Below are positions 36,432 to 45,074 of a stretch of 54,826 nt of DNA, piece by piece. The position numbers were made by a program, and so were the translations under genes. The notes beneath the pieces were generated by a model. It was not told where the DNA came from, did not search any database, and was given only the letters and a program-made list of their open reading frames with translations. This stretch comes from Acidobacteriota bacterium (lineage in GTDB: Bacteria; Acidobacteriota; Terriglobia; Versatilivoradales; Versatilivoraceae): NCBI GenBank assembly GCA_028875575.1, contig JAPPDF010000080.1, forward strand, positions 39,114-93,939, written 5' to 3'. Position 1 is the stretch's first letter. The number at the start of each line of letters is the position of its first letter.

Positions 36432-37552
36432 AACTCGATCTCACCAGACATAGCTGGTTTGTGGAGCGCCTTAGCCATTTGTTGAGCAACGTGTGCTATC
36501 GCAGCTGCGTTTAATCCACTTGCCTTTCCACCTCTGGCCCACCATTCCGAATGCCCGACACCCGCATATTCACCCTCAACATTATCAAAACAAGCTGAGA
36601 GTAAATCTTTCATTGCTTGGACCGTGAATTTGCTGTCGTTCTGAAGCTTTGTGAAAAATGGAATTGAAAACCGAGAAAATAGCTCCACGCCGTTGTATCT
36701 GTACAAAACCGACGCATTACCGTCATCGACAAGGTCAGCAATGGCCTTCCAATAATTTAGAAAAATCCTCTTTTCCTTATTGAAATCGTTTAGGACAGCT
36801 ATCGGATTATTTGCGGTCAATACGTATTTGACAATCGCCTTTACCATGGACCGCTGGTTTATCATATTGGCACTTGGATCATTTGCCATCCTTATCTTCC
36901 CACACCATGGGGAATTCGGTTCTTCATTCAGAAAGTCTGCAAGTCGAACGGCCTTCTCGACCTCGCCTCTTTCCACAACATTGAGAATCCATTTAGGAAG
37001 ACTTGGAATATCTTCTACATCCAAGGCTTCGGTCAATCGCGCCACGATCCGTTGTTCTACTGCCTTATCGACACTTTTTTGGGTCGTATTGACGATTAGA
37101 AAATGGCACATTTGATGGAGTTTGGGTAAATTTACAGCGATATTTACTGGGACTACGAATTCGCGCACCCTATGGTCTTTCTTCGCAGCCACCTTCAGAC
37201 CCTCCAAGCGATGTTGTCCGTCAACGACACTAAAAGGTCCTATGGTGGCCGTATCGAAATTGATGGTGTTTGTTGAGGCGTCGAAATCTAGAGGCTTGTC
37301 GGTCGCCAACAACACTGATGTAGGCAGGAATGCATCTTGATCATCCTGGCCCTTTACGATGTAGTCGGCCAGTTTTCTGGCCCGTGCTCGGTTCAATAGT
37401 CGCTGGTATCCAGAGTCACCTGCAGCACTGGGATCCAAGGTCTCGACAGAATAAAAAGAATCCTGAGTTAAGACTTTGACCTTTATCGCTGTCGCGAACA
37501 AGGTCAACTCACCTTGCTGCACCTTTGCCACTGGAAGTTTGAGTATTGCCAT
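36428..37552 (-). CDS. DGQHR domain-containing protein (DndB/ParB-like superfamily)
   Basis: 374 residues. DGQHR is at 111-115 within GPFSVVDGQHRLEGL, and the surrounding strands and NTTQKSVDKAVEQRI resemble DndB-type proteins. DndB is a regulator of phosphorothioation gene sets and DpdB acts in 7-deazaguanine modification, but no dndACDE, dpdA or queuosine-type genes are present here. The gene is therefore a stand-alone member paired with a GIY-YIG protein through an ATGA overlap. The two could act as a restriction-like or nucleotide-hydrolysing defence unit; this is inference. The composition is AT-richer than the core genome. Confidence 0.82.
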   Translation of the reverse strand: MAILKLPVAKVQQGELTLFATAIKVKVLTQDSFYSVETLDPSAAGDSGYQRLLNRARARKLADYIVKGQDDQDAFLPTSVLLATDKPLDFDASTNTINFDTATIGPFSVVDGQHRLEGLKVAAKKDHRVREFVVPVNIAVNLPKLHQMCHFLIVNTTQKSVDKAVEQRIVARLTEALDVEDIPSLPKWILNVVERGEVEKAVRLADFLNEEPNSPWCGKIRMANDPSANMINQRSMVKAIVKYVLTANNPIAVLNDFNKEKRIFLNYWKAIADLVDDGNASVLYRYNGVELFSRFSIPFFTKLQNDSKFTVQAMKDLLSACFDNVEGEYAGVGHSEWWARGGKASGLNAAAIAHVAQQMAKALHKPAMSGEIEL

Positions 37553-37884
37553 CGTAAGGTCTACAAAGAATAAACTCTACAGACTATACCATGCCAGCGT
37601 TGACGGCATGCATGGCTTCGATGCCCGAATTGCCGGAATCGGCATTCCACCGGAGAATGTCCCAGAGCAGGTCGCTTCACATATACAGGGAACGTGGGTG
37701 AATTCGAATCTGGATCTTCGTTGAATCTTCAAGCAGTAAGCAGTTCGCGAATGTTTCGCTTCACGAATGCCACCACCACCTCTGGACCATGGCCGTTACC
37801 CTAAAAGAAGGTGCAACATTAAGTATTGAGGATGTTCCGAGGGGGTTTTAAACTAGCCCAGGCTCTGGCATGGGGAGGTACAGC
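37553..37884. other. Island right-border intergenic region
   Basis: 332 bp without a convincing gene. Composition shifts from AT-richer back to GC-rich towards 37860. I looked for insertion-sequence ends and direct repeats with the left border and found none I could defend. Confidence 0.4.
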
Positions 37885-38796
37885 ATGGGTGGTGGATCGT
37901 CGGTTGGGCCGCGAAGCATCCCGTCGCAGCAGCAGAGACCATTGCGCCCGCAATGGGCTCGTCCCCTGAGCCTCATCGCTTCCCTCGCGGTTCTGGGGAG
38001 CGTCGTCCTGGCCGAGGATGGGTCCGTGACCGACCTGCTGTCGCAAGCCCGGAGCGCCTATCGAAGCGGGGATCATTCCCGGGCCATCTCCCTGGCGACC
38101 CGGGCCGTGGAACGCGATCCTCAAGACCCGCGGGGGTTCTTTTTCCGCGGGGGGCTCCACGAGATGCAGCGACGTCACCACCTGGCCATTGCCGACTACG
38201 ATGCCGTGCTGAAGCTCGACCCCAACGCAGTGGAGGTCTATAACCGTCGAGGCAGCGAGCACTTCAAGCTGGGCCACATCGAGGCCTCCATCGCCGACTT
38301 CGACCGCGCCATCGAACTGAACCCCAGGCAGGAACCCCACCACTGGCAGCGAGGCATTTCCTACTACTACGCCGGTCTCTTCGAGAAGGGCCGGGCGCAG
38401 TTCCAGTCCCATCAGCAGGTCAATGCCAACGACGTGGAGAACGCCGTGTGGCACTTTCTCTGCGGCGCCCGCCTGGAGGGGGTGAGGAAGGCCCGCCAGT
38501 CCCTCCTGAATATCGAAGGCGATCGGCGGGTGCCCATGATGGAGATCTATCGACTGTTCAAGGGAGAGGGAACCATCGATGAAGTCATGCGGGCGGCCCG
38601 GGGTGGAGACAGCGCCCCCCAGGTTCGCAACCGGCAACTCTTCTACGCCCACCTCTACCTGGGGTTGTACCATGAAGCCCTGGGAGACGAGACCGAGGCC
38701 CGTCGACACCTGGTCCTGGCCGCGGACCGCTATCCCGTCAACCACTACATGGGGGACGTGGCCCGGGTCCACGCCGACAGACTGAGACAGCAGTGA
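37885..38796 (+). CDS. TPR-repeat protein with signal peptide
   Basis: 303 residues from the ATG at 37885, preceded by GGGGAGG; another in-frame ATG is at 37870. A basic N-terminus (SQQQRPLRPQWARP) leads to the hydrophobic LSLIASLAVLGSVVLAED, a probable signal peptide. Then come at least three tetratricopeptide repeats (about residues 50-160), with the spacing A-Y-R-S-G-D...A-I-x-L-A...A-V-E-R-D-P and RGSEHFKLGHIEASIADFDRAIELNP. TPRs mediate protein-protein contacts. It is followed 51 bp later by the sulfite-oxidase-like gene on the same strand. Its partner is unknown. Confidence 0.85.
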   Translation: MGGGSSVGPRSIPSQQQRPLRPQWARPLSLIASLAVLGSVVLAEDGSVTDLLSQARSAYRSGDHSRAISLATRAVERDPQDPRGFFFRGGLHEMQRRHHLAIADYDAVLKLDPNAVEVYNRRGSEHFKLGHIEASIADFDRAIELNPRQEPHHWQRGISYYYAGLFEKGRAQFQSHQQVNANDVENAVWHFLCGARLEGVRKARQSLLNIEGDRRVPMMEIYRLFKGEGTIDEVMRAARGGDSAPQVRNRQLFYAHLYLGLYHEALGDETEARRHLVLAADRYPVNHYMGDVARVHADRLRQQ

Positions 38797-38847
38797 AAGC
38801 GGAAGGTATCGAGAGGCGGGCGTTTTCCGACAACATGGAGGTGTGAA

Positions 38848-40011
38848 ATGGCCAAAGGCATCAGCCGCAGACATCTGTTGCAAGGGAGCGCCGCCCTGGC
38901 CGGGTGGGCCGCCTCGGCGGTTCCCACACTGGCACTGCCTCCCCTGGAGGCGGAGGAGACGGTGGTCCCCTTCACCGATTTCCCGGACGATTTCAATCCC
39001 AATCCCCGTCCCGGCGTTCGCTACCTGGATACGCGCAAGATTGAAAGCTTCCTGACCCCCGCCAACCAGTTCTTTGCCGTTCAGCATTATGGCCAGCCGA
39101 CCGTGGACCCGGCCGGCTACCGTCTCCGCATCGACGGGCTGGTGGATTCTCCCCGGGAACTGACCCTGGACGAGTTGAGGCAGCGGCCGCGTTCCACCCA
39201 CACGGCGGGGTTCGAGTGCTCCGGGAACAGCCCCCGCAGAATCAATGGGCTGGCCGGCAACGCCCGCTGGGTCGGAGTCAGCCTGAGCAGCCTCCTCAAG
39301 GAAGCGGGAATCAGGCCCTACGCCCGCGAGGTCGTGTTCTGGGGGGCGGACAAGGGAACCGAGGAGGTCTATCACGGCGGAACCACTGTCAACGTGGAGC
39401 AATCCTTCGGAAGAAGCCTGGCCGTGGCGGACGCCATGAAGTCGGAAGTGCTGGTGGCCTACGAGATGAACGGCGAGCCGCTCTCTCTCTATCAGGGTGC
39501 GCCGGCCCGCCTGATCGTGCCCGGCTGGTACGGAGTGGCCAACGTCAAGTGGCTGACCCACATCCACGTGCAGGACCGCCGATTCATGGGAAAGTACATG
39601 GCCCGCGAGTATGTCACCCTTCGAGGCATGCCTGACGGGGAAGGCACCATCTGGAACGAAACTTCGGTCAGCCGCATGCGCCTGAAGTCCATGGTGGCCC
39701 GGGTGACTCGCAGCGGCTCCCGCTGCAGGATCCTGGGGTTCGCGCTGAACGACGGCACGCCCCTGAAGGCCGTTGAGGTCAAAATCGACGGGGGACCCTG
39801 GAAACCGGCCGCCGTCGACCGGCGTTCCACTGCCTATTCCTGGAAGCTCTTTACCTGCCTCTGGGAAGACGCCACCCCGGGAACCCACACCATCGTGTCG
39901 CGGGCCATCGACGCCTACGGCAGGGTTCAGCCCGAAGCCGGAGACCTGGAGCTGAAGAAGACCTACTGGGAGGACAACTCCCAGTTTCCGCGGACCGTGA
40001 TGATTTCCTGA
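38848..40011 (+). CDS. Tat-exported sulfite-oxidase-family molybdopterin enzyme
   Basis: 387 residues; GGAGG precedes the ATG. A Tat signal (SRRHLLQGSAALAGWAAS) fits export of a folded cofactor protein. The Mo-binding domain has FECSGNSPRR with the conserved Cys ligand near residue 127, then PARLIVPGWYGVANVKWL, which matches the sulfite oxidase GxxxVKWL region. A C-terminal dimerisation (Mo-co_dimer) domain covers about residues 275-387. It would oxidise sulfite or a related compound in the periplasm, passing electrons to a cytochrome not found here. It follows the TPR gene. Confidence 0.9.
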   Translation: MAKGISRRHLLQGSAALAGWAASAVPTLALPPLEAEETVVPFTDFPDDFNPNPRPGVRYLDTRKIESFLTPANQFFAVQHYGQPTVDPAGYRLRIDGLVDSPRELTLDELRQRPRSTHTAGFECSGNSPRRINGLAGNARWVGVSLSSLLKEAGIRPYAREVVFWGADKGTEEVYHGGTTVNVEQSFGRSLAVADAMKSEVLVAYEMNGEPLSLYQGAPARLIVPGWYGVANVKWLTHIHVQDRRFMGKYMAREYVTLRGMPDGEGTIWNETSVSRMRLKSMVARVTRSGSRCRILGFALNDGTPLKAVEVKIDGGPWKPAAVDRRSTAYSWKLFTCLWEDATPGTHTIVSRAIDAYGRVQPEAGDLELKKTYWEDNSQFPRTVMIS

Positions 40012-40035
40012 GTTGAGCCAATTTGAAACAACAGA

Positions 40036-40150
40036 CAAAAAGAGTTATCCACGAAGTGACACGAAGGACTACGAAATGCCACTAAGGCGTTGGAGAAAAC
40101 TCAAGAGGGGTGCGCCAAACGTCGGCAAGGAGTTCAACGAGGGACACAAG
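40036..40150 (+). repeat. Dispersed repeat family R1, copy B
   Basis: AAAAAGAGTTATCCACGAAGTGACACGAAGGACTACGAA starts the copy and CTCAAGAGGGGTGCGCCAAACGTCGGCAAGG-type sequence ends it. The same order recurs near 47394-47517 and, more diverged, near 47791-47880. Confidence 0.75.
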
Positions 40151-40243
40151 GGACAAGAAGGATTTGTCCGCGAAGGGGCAACAAAGACCGCGGCGGAGCC
40201 CGGGGGCACTTCCCACCGCATCGTGATTCACAGGGATTATTTG

Positions 40244-40510
40244 CATCGATGCACAGGATACACAGGATTTTTTTCAGGAAACGGCTAGCTTTCAATGCCG
40301 AGAATCCGCAAATCCGCATCGGATCATCGCCCGAGATGTGTTTTGCTGCAGAAAGCTCTCGTCCTGTTAATCCTGTGCATCCTGTGCATCGATGTTCAAT
40401 CTGTACCATACCGGTTCAACGCGACATGCCACCTGCTCGCGATAGCCAATATGGATCCCTTGTTTCAGCCTCGTTTGATCCGCACCGTCGTAAGGGGCGG
40501 GGGGGTCTTG
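40244..40510 (+). repeat. Dispersed palindromic repeat R2, copy 1
   Basis: Inverted ends CATCGATGCACAGGAT... (40244-40269) and its near-complement (40369-40394) frame a 151-bp core. About 110 bp of further shared sequence follows (GACATGCCACCTGCTCGCGATAGCCAA...). A nearly identical copy occurs near 47525-47780. No gene lies inside. It fills the 613-bp gap before the mgd operon. Confidence 0.75.
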
Positions 40511-40624
40511 TCTGAAACACCCCTGTTTCTCCCTGTATGATCAGCCCCATCGCATGGGAAGGCGACGCGGCCACGTGAATAGTGGTTGGTGGTGCCCCAT
40601 CCCCAACGCACTCCGGAAACCTGC

Positions 40625-41866
40625 ATGCCCTTTGGATTGCTACGATTCGGAATGAGCCGGCACTATCCGGAACCGCGCATGTTCCGATGCCCCGACCGGC
40701 TGAAGCCCCACTACGACGCCGTCATCATCGGGGCCGGCGGTCATGGCCTGGCGGCCGCCTACTACCTGGCCCGGGACCACGGGATCCGGGAGGTGGCCGT
40801 CCTGGAGAAGAGCTACCTGGGCGCCGGCGGAACCGGACGCAACACCGCCATCATCCGTTCCAACTACCTGACGGCCGAGGGCGTCCGGTTCTACGACGAG
40901 AGCCTGCGCCTGTTCCGGGACCTGTCGGCCGACCTGGATCTGAACCTGTTCTATTCCCGGCGGGGGCATTTCACCCTGGCCCACAGCGACGCCACCCTGC
41001 GGACCATGCGCTGGCGGGCCGAGGTCAACAAGCACCTGGGGGTCGACAGCGAACTGGTGGGGCCGGAGGTGATCCGCCGGGAATGTCCCCAACTGGACCT
41101 GAGCTGCGGAGGGCATACCCCGGTGCTGGGAGCCCTCTACCACCCTCCGGGAGCCATCGCCCGCCACGATGCGGTGGCCTGGGGGTATGGCCGCGCCGCC
41201 AGCCAGCGGGGCGTCGAGATCCACCAGCAGACCGAGGTCACCGGGATCCGGGTCCAGGGCGGGAGGGTGGCCGGGGTGGAAACCAGCCGGGGCTTTGTCG
41301 AAACCGGCAAGGTCCTTTCGGCGGTGGCCGGATACACGCCGGCGGTGATGGAGATGGTGGGGGTTCGCACGCCCCTGGAGGTGCACCCGCTGCAGGCCTG
41401 CGTGAGCGAGCCCCTGAAGCCCTGGCTGGACACCATCATCGTCTCGGCCAACCTGCACCTCTACGTCAGCCAGTCGTCCCGAGGCGAACTGGTCATGGGA
41501 GCCGCGCTGGACCCCTACGAGTTGCACTCCACCCGCTCCACCCTGGACTTCGTGGAGGGATTGGCGGGACACCTGCTGGAGCTGTTTCCCTTCCTGGGAG
41601 AGGTGCGGGTGCTGCGCCAGTGGGCCGGTCTGGCCGACATGACGCCCGATTTCTCCCCCATCATGGGGAAGACCCCGGTGGAAGGACTCTACCTGGATGC
41701 CGGCTGGGGCACCTGGGGATTCAAGGCGACTCCGGTGTGCGGCAAGACCATGGCCCACACCCTGGCCACCGACCGTCCCCACCCCCTGATCGAGTCCTTC
41801 CGCCTTTCCCGATTCGAGGAGTTCGACCTGGTGGGTGAAAAGGGCGCGGCCTCGGTGGGTCACTGA
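40625..41866 (+). CDS. mgdA: N-methylglutamate dehydrogenase subunit A (sarcosine oxidase beta-like)
   Basis: 413 residues from the ATG at 40625; the frame is open to 40586. It has the DadA/SoxB fold: HYDAVIIGAGGHGLAAAYYLA gives the FAD-binding GxGxxG, then LEKSYLGAGGTGRNTAIIRSNY (the His-free SoxB-type flavin loop). WGTWGFKATPVCGKTMA lies near the C-terminus. Alone it would be called sarcosine oxidase beta. Since the full set soxBDAG-gmaS-mgsABC follows in order, the best reading is MgdA, which oxidatively demethylates N-methylglutamate to glutamate. It is the first gene of the operon. Confidence 0.85.
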   Translation: MPFGLLRFGMSRHYPEPRMFRCPDRLKPHYDAVIIGAGGHGLAAAYYLARDHGIREVAVLEKSYLGAGGTGRNTAIIRSNYLTAEGVRFYDESLRLFRDLSADLDLNLFYSRRGHFTLAHSDATLRTMRWRAEVNKHLGVDSELVGPEVIRRECPQLDLSCGGHTPVLGALYHPPGAIARHDAVAWGYGRAASQRGVEIHQQTEVTGIRVQGGRVAGVETSRGFVETGKVLSAVAGYTPAVMEMVGVRTPLEVHPLQACVSEPLKPWLDTIIVSANLHLYVSQSSRGELVMGAALDPYELHSTRSTLDFVEGLAGHLLELFPFLGEVRVLRQWAGLADMTPDFSPIMGKTPVEGLYLDAGWGTWGFKATPVCGKTMAHTLATDRPHPLIESFRLSRFEEFDLVGEKGAASVGH

Positions 41867-41896
41867 CGGAATCGAGCAGCAGGAGGAATGCGGCAG

Positions 41897-42163
41897 ATGA
41901 AGCTGATGCGTTGCCCCGTCAACGGCTGGCGGCCCATCCAGGAATTTTCCTACGGCGGCACCTTCCGGGACATGCCCCCGCCCGAAGAATGTTCCGACCG
42001 ACAATGGGCCGACTACGTGTTTCACCGCTCCGGAGCGGCAGCTGTCAAGAAGGAGTGGTGGTGCCACCTGGCCAGCGGTGTCTGGTTTATTGCCGAACGC
42101 AACACCTCCACCGACGAGATCCTGCGGACCTACCTGTATGGGAAAGACGACCGCCATGAGTGA
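41897..42163 (+). CDS. mgdB: N-methylglutamate dehydrogenase subunit B (sarcosine oxidase delta-like)
   Basis: 88 residues; GGAGG lies 10 bases ahead of the ATG at 41897 (another ATG is at 41888). It is of SoxD type: RCPVNGWRPIQEFSYGG (usually CPYCG, here the second Cys is replaced by Asn), RQWADYVFHR and EWWCHLASGVWFIAERNTSTDEI, all family-typical. In the classical subunit two N-terminal Cys pairs bind zinc; here the first pair is incomplete. It overlaps mgdC by 8 bases. Confidence 0.85.
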   Translation: MKLMRCPVNGWRPIQEFSYGGTFRDMPPPEECSDRQWADYVFHRSGAAAVKKEWWCHLASGVWFIAERNTSTDEILRTYLYGKDDRHE

Positions 42164-45074
42164 ACGCCTCGGCCCCCAGCCGGGTGAACGGATCGATCGG
42201 GAGCAGCCGGTCGACTTCACCTTCGAAGGCCGGCGCTACCAGGGCTATCGGGGGGACACCCTCAGCACGGCCCTGTGGGCCTCCGGCGTGCGGGTGCTGG
42301 GACGCAGCTTCAAGTACCATCGGCCCCGCGGCATCTTCAGCCTGAGCGGTCTGGATTGCAACGCCCTGGCCGAAAACCGGGACTCGACCAACCTGAGGAT
42401 GGACACCACCCTCATCGAGCCCGGGCTGGAGGCAAGGGCGGTCAATACCTGGGGAGGCGTTCGGTCGGACCTGTACCGCTTCACCGAGCTCTTTTCACCC
42501 TTCCTTCCGGTTGGCTTCTACTACAAGGTCTTCCACCGGCCTCGCAGCCTCTTTCCCTTTTTCGAGCGCCGCATGCGCCGAATCGCCGGCCTGGGCAACA
42601 TTCATCCCTATCAACCGCTGCAGCCTACCCCCAAGCGCTACGACTACTGCGATCTGCTGGTGGTGGGCTCCGGCCCCGCCGGACTGTCGGCGGCCATCGC
42701 CGCGGCCGAGCTGGGAATGAAGGTCCTGCTGGTGGAAGAGGATCGCCTGCCTGGCGGGACCCTGGGGTTCCAGTTGCCGGGCGAGCCGGAAGCCGGGGGC
42801 CTGTTGGCAGAGCTCCTGGCCAGGGCCGCCGCCCTGCCCAACCTGGAAATGCGCACCGGAACCACGGCGGCCGGCTGCTACGCCGACCGCTGGGTGGCGC
42901 TGATCGACTCCCGGCGACTCACCAAGCTGCGGGCCCGCGGCCTGGTGGTGGCGGCCGGTTGCTTCGACCAGCCCGCCGTCTTTCGCAACAACGACCTCCC
43001 CGGGGTCATGCTGGCCTCGGCGGCACAGCGCCTGATACACCAGTATGCGGTGAAGCCCTTCCGCCAGGCTGTGGTGCTGGCGGCCAATACCGACGGATAT
43101 CGGGCGGCGGTCGACCTGCACCGGGCGGGGGTGAGGGTGGCGCTGGTCTGCGACCTGCGGCCGCAAGGGGAGGCGTCAGCCTGGAAAGAGGAGGTGGCCC
43201 GGCGCCGAATCCCCATACGCACGGGCACTGCCATCTTCGAATCCCTTCCGGCGCCCGGCAAGCGAGCCATCCGCGGGGCCCTGCTCTGCCCTCTGGACGC
43301 GGGCGGAGATCCGCTGCCCGAGAGGTCCGAGCCCATTGCCTGCGACGGCATCGCCATGAGCGTGGGATGGGCCCCCGCGGACGGCATCCTCCGCCAGGCG
43401 GGCTCCCGCATGGCCTACGATGAATCCCTGCAACAGTATGTCCCGGACCGACTGCCGCCGGGGATCTTTGCCGCGGGACGGGTCAACGGAGTCTATGCCC
43501 TGGAAGACCAGCTCGAGGACGGCCGCCGCGCCGGCCGCCAGGCCGCGGCCTTTCTGGGAACGGCCCCTCCCGAAGGGCCGGCGGAGCCCCCCCGCCGGGG
43601 ACCCGCCTTCAGCCACCCCTACCCGGTAGTTCCCCACCCGCGGAGCAAGAATTTCGTGGACCTGGACGAAGACATTCAACTGGATGACATCCGCCACAGC
43701 CTCCAGGAGGGGTTCGACAGCGCCGAGCTGCTGAAACGCTACTCGACCCTGGGCATGGGACCCAGCCAGGGCAAGCATTCCAATCTCAACGGCAGTCGCA
43801 TCCTGGCCCGGCTCAAGGGGAAATCGCTGGCAGCCACCGGGCTGACCACGGCCCGTCCCTTCACCAGCCCGGTGCCCTTGAGCCATCTGGCCGGACGCAT
43901 CTTCAGCCCCCAGCGCCGAACCCCGATCCACGCCCGCCACCGGCAACTGGGAGCTTGTTTCATGGTTGCGGGAAGCTGGCTGCGGCCGGAGTACTACCTG
44001 ATCCCCGGAATCGACCGGAGGGCAACCATCCAGGCGGAAGCCGAGGCTGTTCGCGGCCGGGTGGGCGTGGTCGACGTGGGCACCCTGGGCAAGCTGGAAA
44101 TCTGCGGCCCGGACGCCGTGGCATTCATTGAAAAGATGTACACGGGCCGGTTTGCCAAGTTGAAGGAAGGGAGAAGCCGCTACCTCCTGATGTGCGACGA
44201 GAGCGGAATGATGGTGGATGACGGGGTGGCGGCCCGGCTGGCTTCGGACCGCTTCTACGTGACCACCACCAGCGGGGCTTCCGACGCGGTGGCTCGGGAG
44301 ATGACCCGCTGGGCCCTGCTCTGGTCGCTGCAGGTGATCGTGCTCAACCTGACGGGCTCCTACGGGGCCATGAACCTGGCCGGGCCCCGCTCCCTCGAGG
44401 TGCTGCAGCCGTTGACCGACATCGACCTGGATCCGGAGGCCTTCCCTTACCTGGGAGTCCGCGAGGGCCAGGTAGCCGGGGCACCGGCCCGTGTCCTGCG
44501 AGTCGGATTCGTGGGCGAGTGGGGCTACGAGATCCACGTGCCCGCCGACGCCGCCGTGGGGGTCTGGGACCGTATCCTGGAGGCCGGACGGGGTGCCGGC
44601 ATTCGCCCCTTCGGCGTGGAGGCTCAACGCCTGCTGCGGCTGGAGAAGGGGCACCTGATCATGGGCCAGGACTCGGACGGACTCTCCTATCCGGCCGAGG
44701 CGGGGATGGACTGGGCGGTCAAGGCCGACAAGCCCTTCTTTCTGGGCCAGCGCAGCCTCTCCATTCTGAAGACCAGGCCCCTCAAACGCCGTCTGGTGGG
44801 GTTCGCTTTCCCCGAGAGCTATGGCGGGCCCGTGCCCCGGGAATGCGAGCTGGTGATCCAGGGGAGAGAGATTGCCGGCCGGGTGACCAGCGCCGCTTTC
44901 AGCCCCACCCTGAAGCAGGTCATCGGCATGGCCTACGTTCACCCGGAACTGTCGGCACCGGGAACGTCCATCTCCATCCGGACTGGTGGTCGCCGGATGG
45001 TCACGGGCCGGGTGGTGGAGCTGCCCTTTTACGATCCCGGGAACCTGCGCCAAAAGCAGGCGCCAGCCCTATGA
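42156..45074 (+). CDS. mgdC: N-methylglutamate dehydrogenase subunit C (sarcosine oxidase alpha-like)
   Basis: 972 residues from the ATG at 42156, which overlaps mgdB. The order is: an N-terminal ferredoxin-like domain with no cluster cysteines (VDFTFEGRRYQGYRGDTLSTAL), an NAD-binding domain with GSGPAG at about 171-176, and a long FAD/NAD oxidoreductase part with a second Rossmann fold. A C-terminal aminomethyltransferase-like domain follows (about residues 605-960; LEICGPDAVAFIEKMYTG, GEWGYEIHVP), which binds tetrahydrofolate. The released methyl carbon thus leaves as 5,10-methylene-THF. The length and plan match TsoA/MgdC. It is translationally coupled to mgdD (ATGA). Confidence 0.9.
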   Translation: MSERLGPQPGERIDREQPVDFTFEGRRYQGYRGDTLSTALWASGVRVLGRSFKYHRPRGIFSLSGLDCNALAENRDSTNLRMDTTLIEPGLEARAVNTWGGVRSDLYRFTELFSPFLPVGFYYKVFHRPRSLFPFFERRMRRIAGLGNIHPYQPLQPTPKRYDYCDLLVVGSGPAGLSAAIAAAELGMKVLLVEEDRLPGGTLGFQLPGEPEAGGLLAELLARAAALPNLEMRTGTTAAGCYADRWVALIDSRRLTKLRARGLVVAAGCFDQPAVFRNNDLPGVMLASAAQRLIHQYAVKPFRQAVVLAANTDGYRAAVDLHRAGVRVALVCDLRPQGEASAWKEEVARRRIPIRTGTAIFESLPAPGKRAIRGALLCPLDAGGDPLPERSEPIACDGIAMSVGWAPADGILRQAGSRMAYDESLQQYVPDRLPPGIFAAGRVNGVYALEDQLEDGRRAGRQAAAFLGTAPPEGPAEPPRRGPAFSHPYPVVPHPRSKNFVDLDEDIQLDDIRHSLQEGFDSAELLKRYSTLGMGPSQGKHSNLNGSRILARLKGKSLAATGLTTARPFTSPVPLSHLAGRIFSPQRRTPIHARHRQLGACFMVAGSWLRPEYYLIPGIDRRATIQAEAEAVRGRVGVVDVGTLGKLEICGPDAVAFIEKMYTGRFAKLKEGRSRYLLMCDESGMMVDDGVAARLASDRFYVTTTSGASDAVAREMTRWALLWSLQVIVLNLTGSYGAMNLAGPRSLEVLQPLTDIDLDPEAFPYLGVREGQVAGAPARVLRVGFVGEWGYEIHVPADAAVGVWDRILEAGRGAGIRPFGVEAQRLLRLEKGHLIMGQDSDGLSYPAEAGMDWAVKADKPFFLGQRSLSILKTRPLKRRLVGFAFPESYGGPVPRECELVIQGREIAGRVTSAAFSPTLKQVIGMAYVHPELSAPGTSISIRTGGRRMVTGRVVELPFYDPGNLRQKQAPAL

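Larger units (their letters stand above)
33116..37860. other. AT-richer accessory island, probable defence island
   Basis: From just upstream of the RraA-like gene to just before the TPR gene the DNA becomes visibly richer in A and T, and codon choice shifts (many AAA, ATT, TTA codons) against strongly GC-rich flanks. It contains a type II Thoeris pair, an IS3-family relic, a DUF3800 gene and the DGQHR/GIY-YIG pair. No integrase, tRNA or clear att-like direct repeat was found at either border. The borders given are estimates from composition. Confidence 0.7.

Noticed and set aside
36428-37552. Calling the DGQHR gene dndB of a DNA phosphorothioation system
   Set aside because: No dndA, dndC, dndD or dndE homologue lies in the window; only the DGQHR superfamily level is supported.
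37553-37860. Possible insertion-sequence end and att site at the island's right border
   Set aside because: GTTTAAAACCCCC-type sequence was noticed on the minus strand, but no matching end or direct repeat was found on the left side.
40640-45053. Long minus-strand frames opposite the mgd genes (over 500 codons each)
   Set aside because: High-GC shadow frames: His/Gly/Arg-rich with no motifs, fully antisense to convincing genes.
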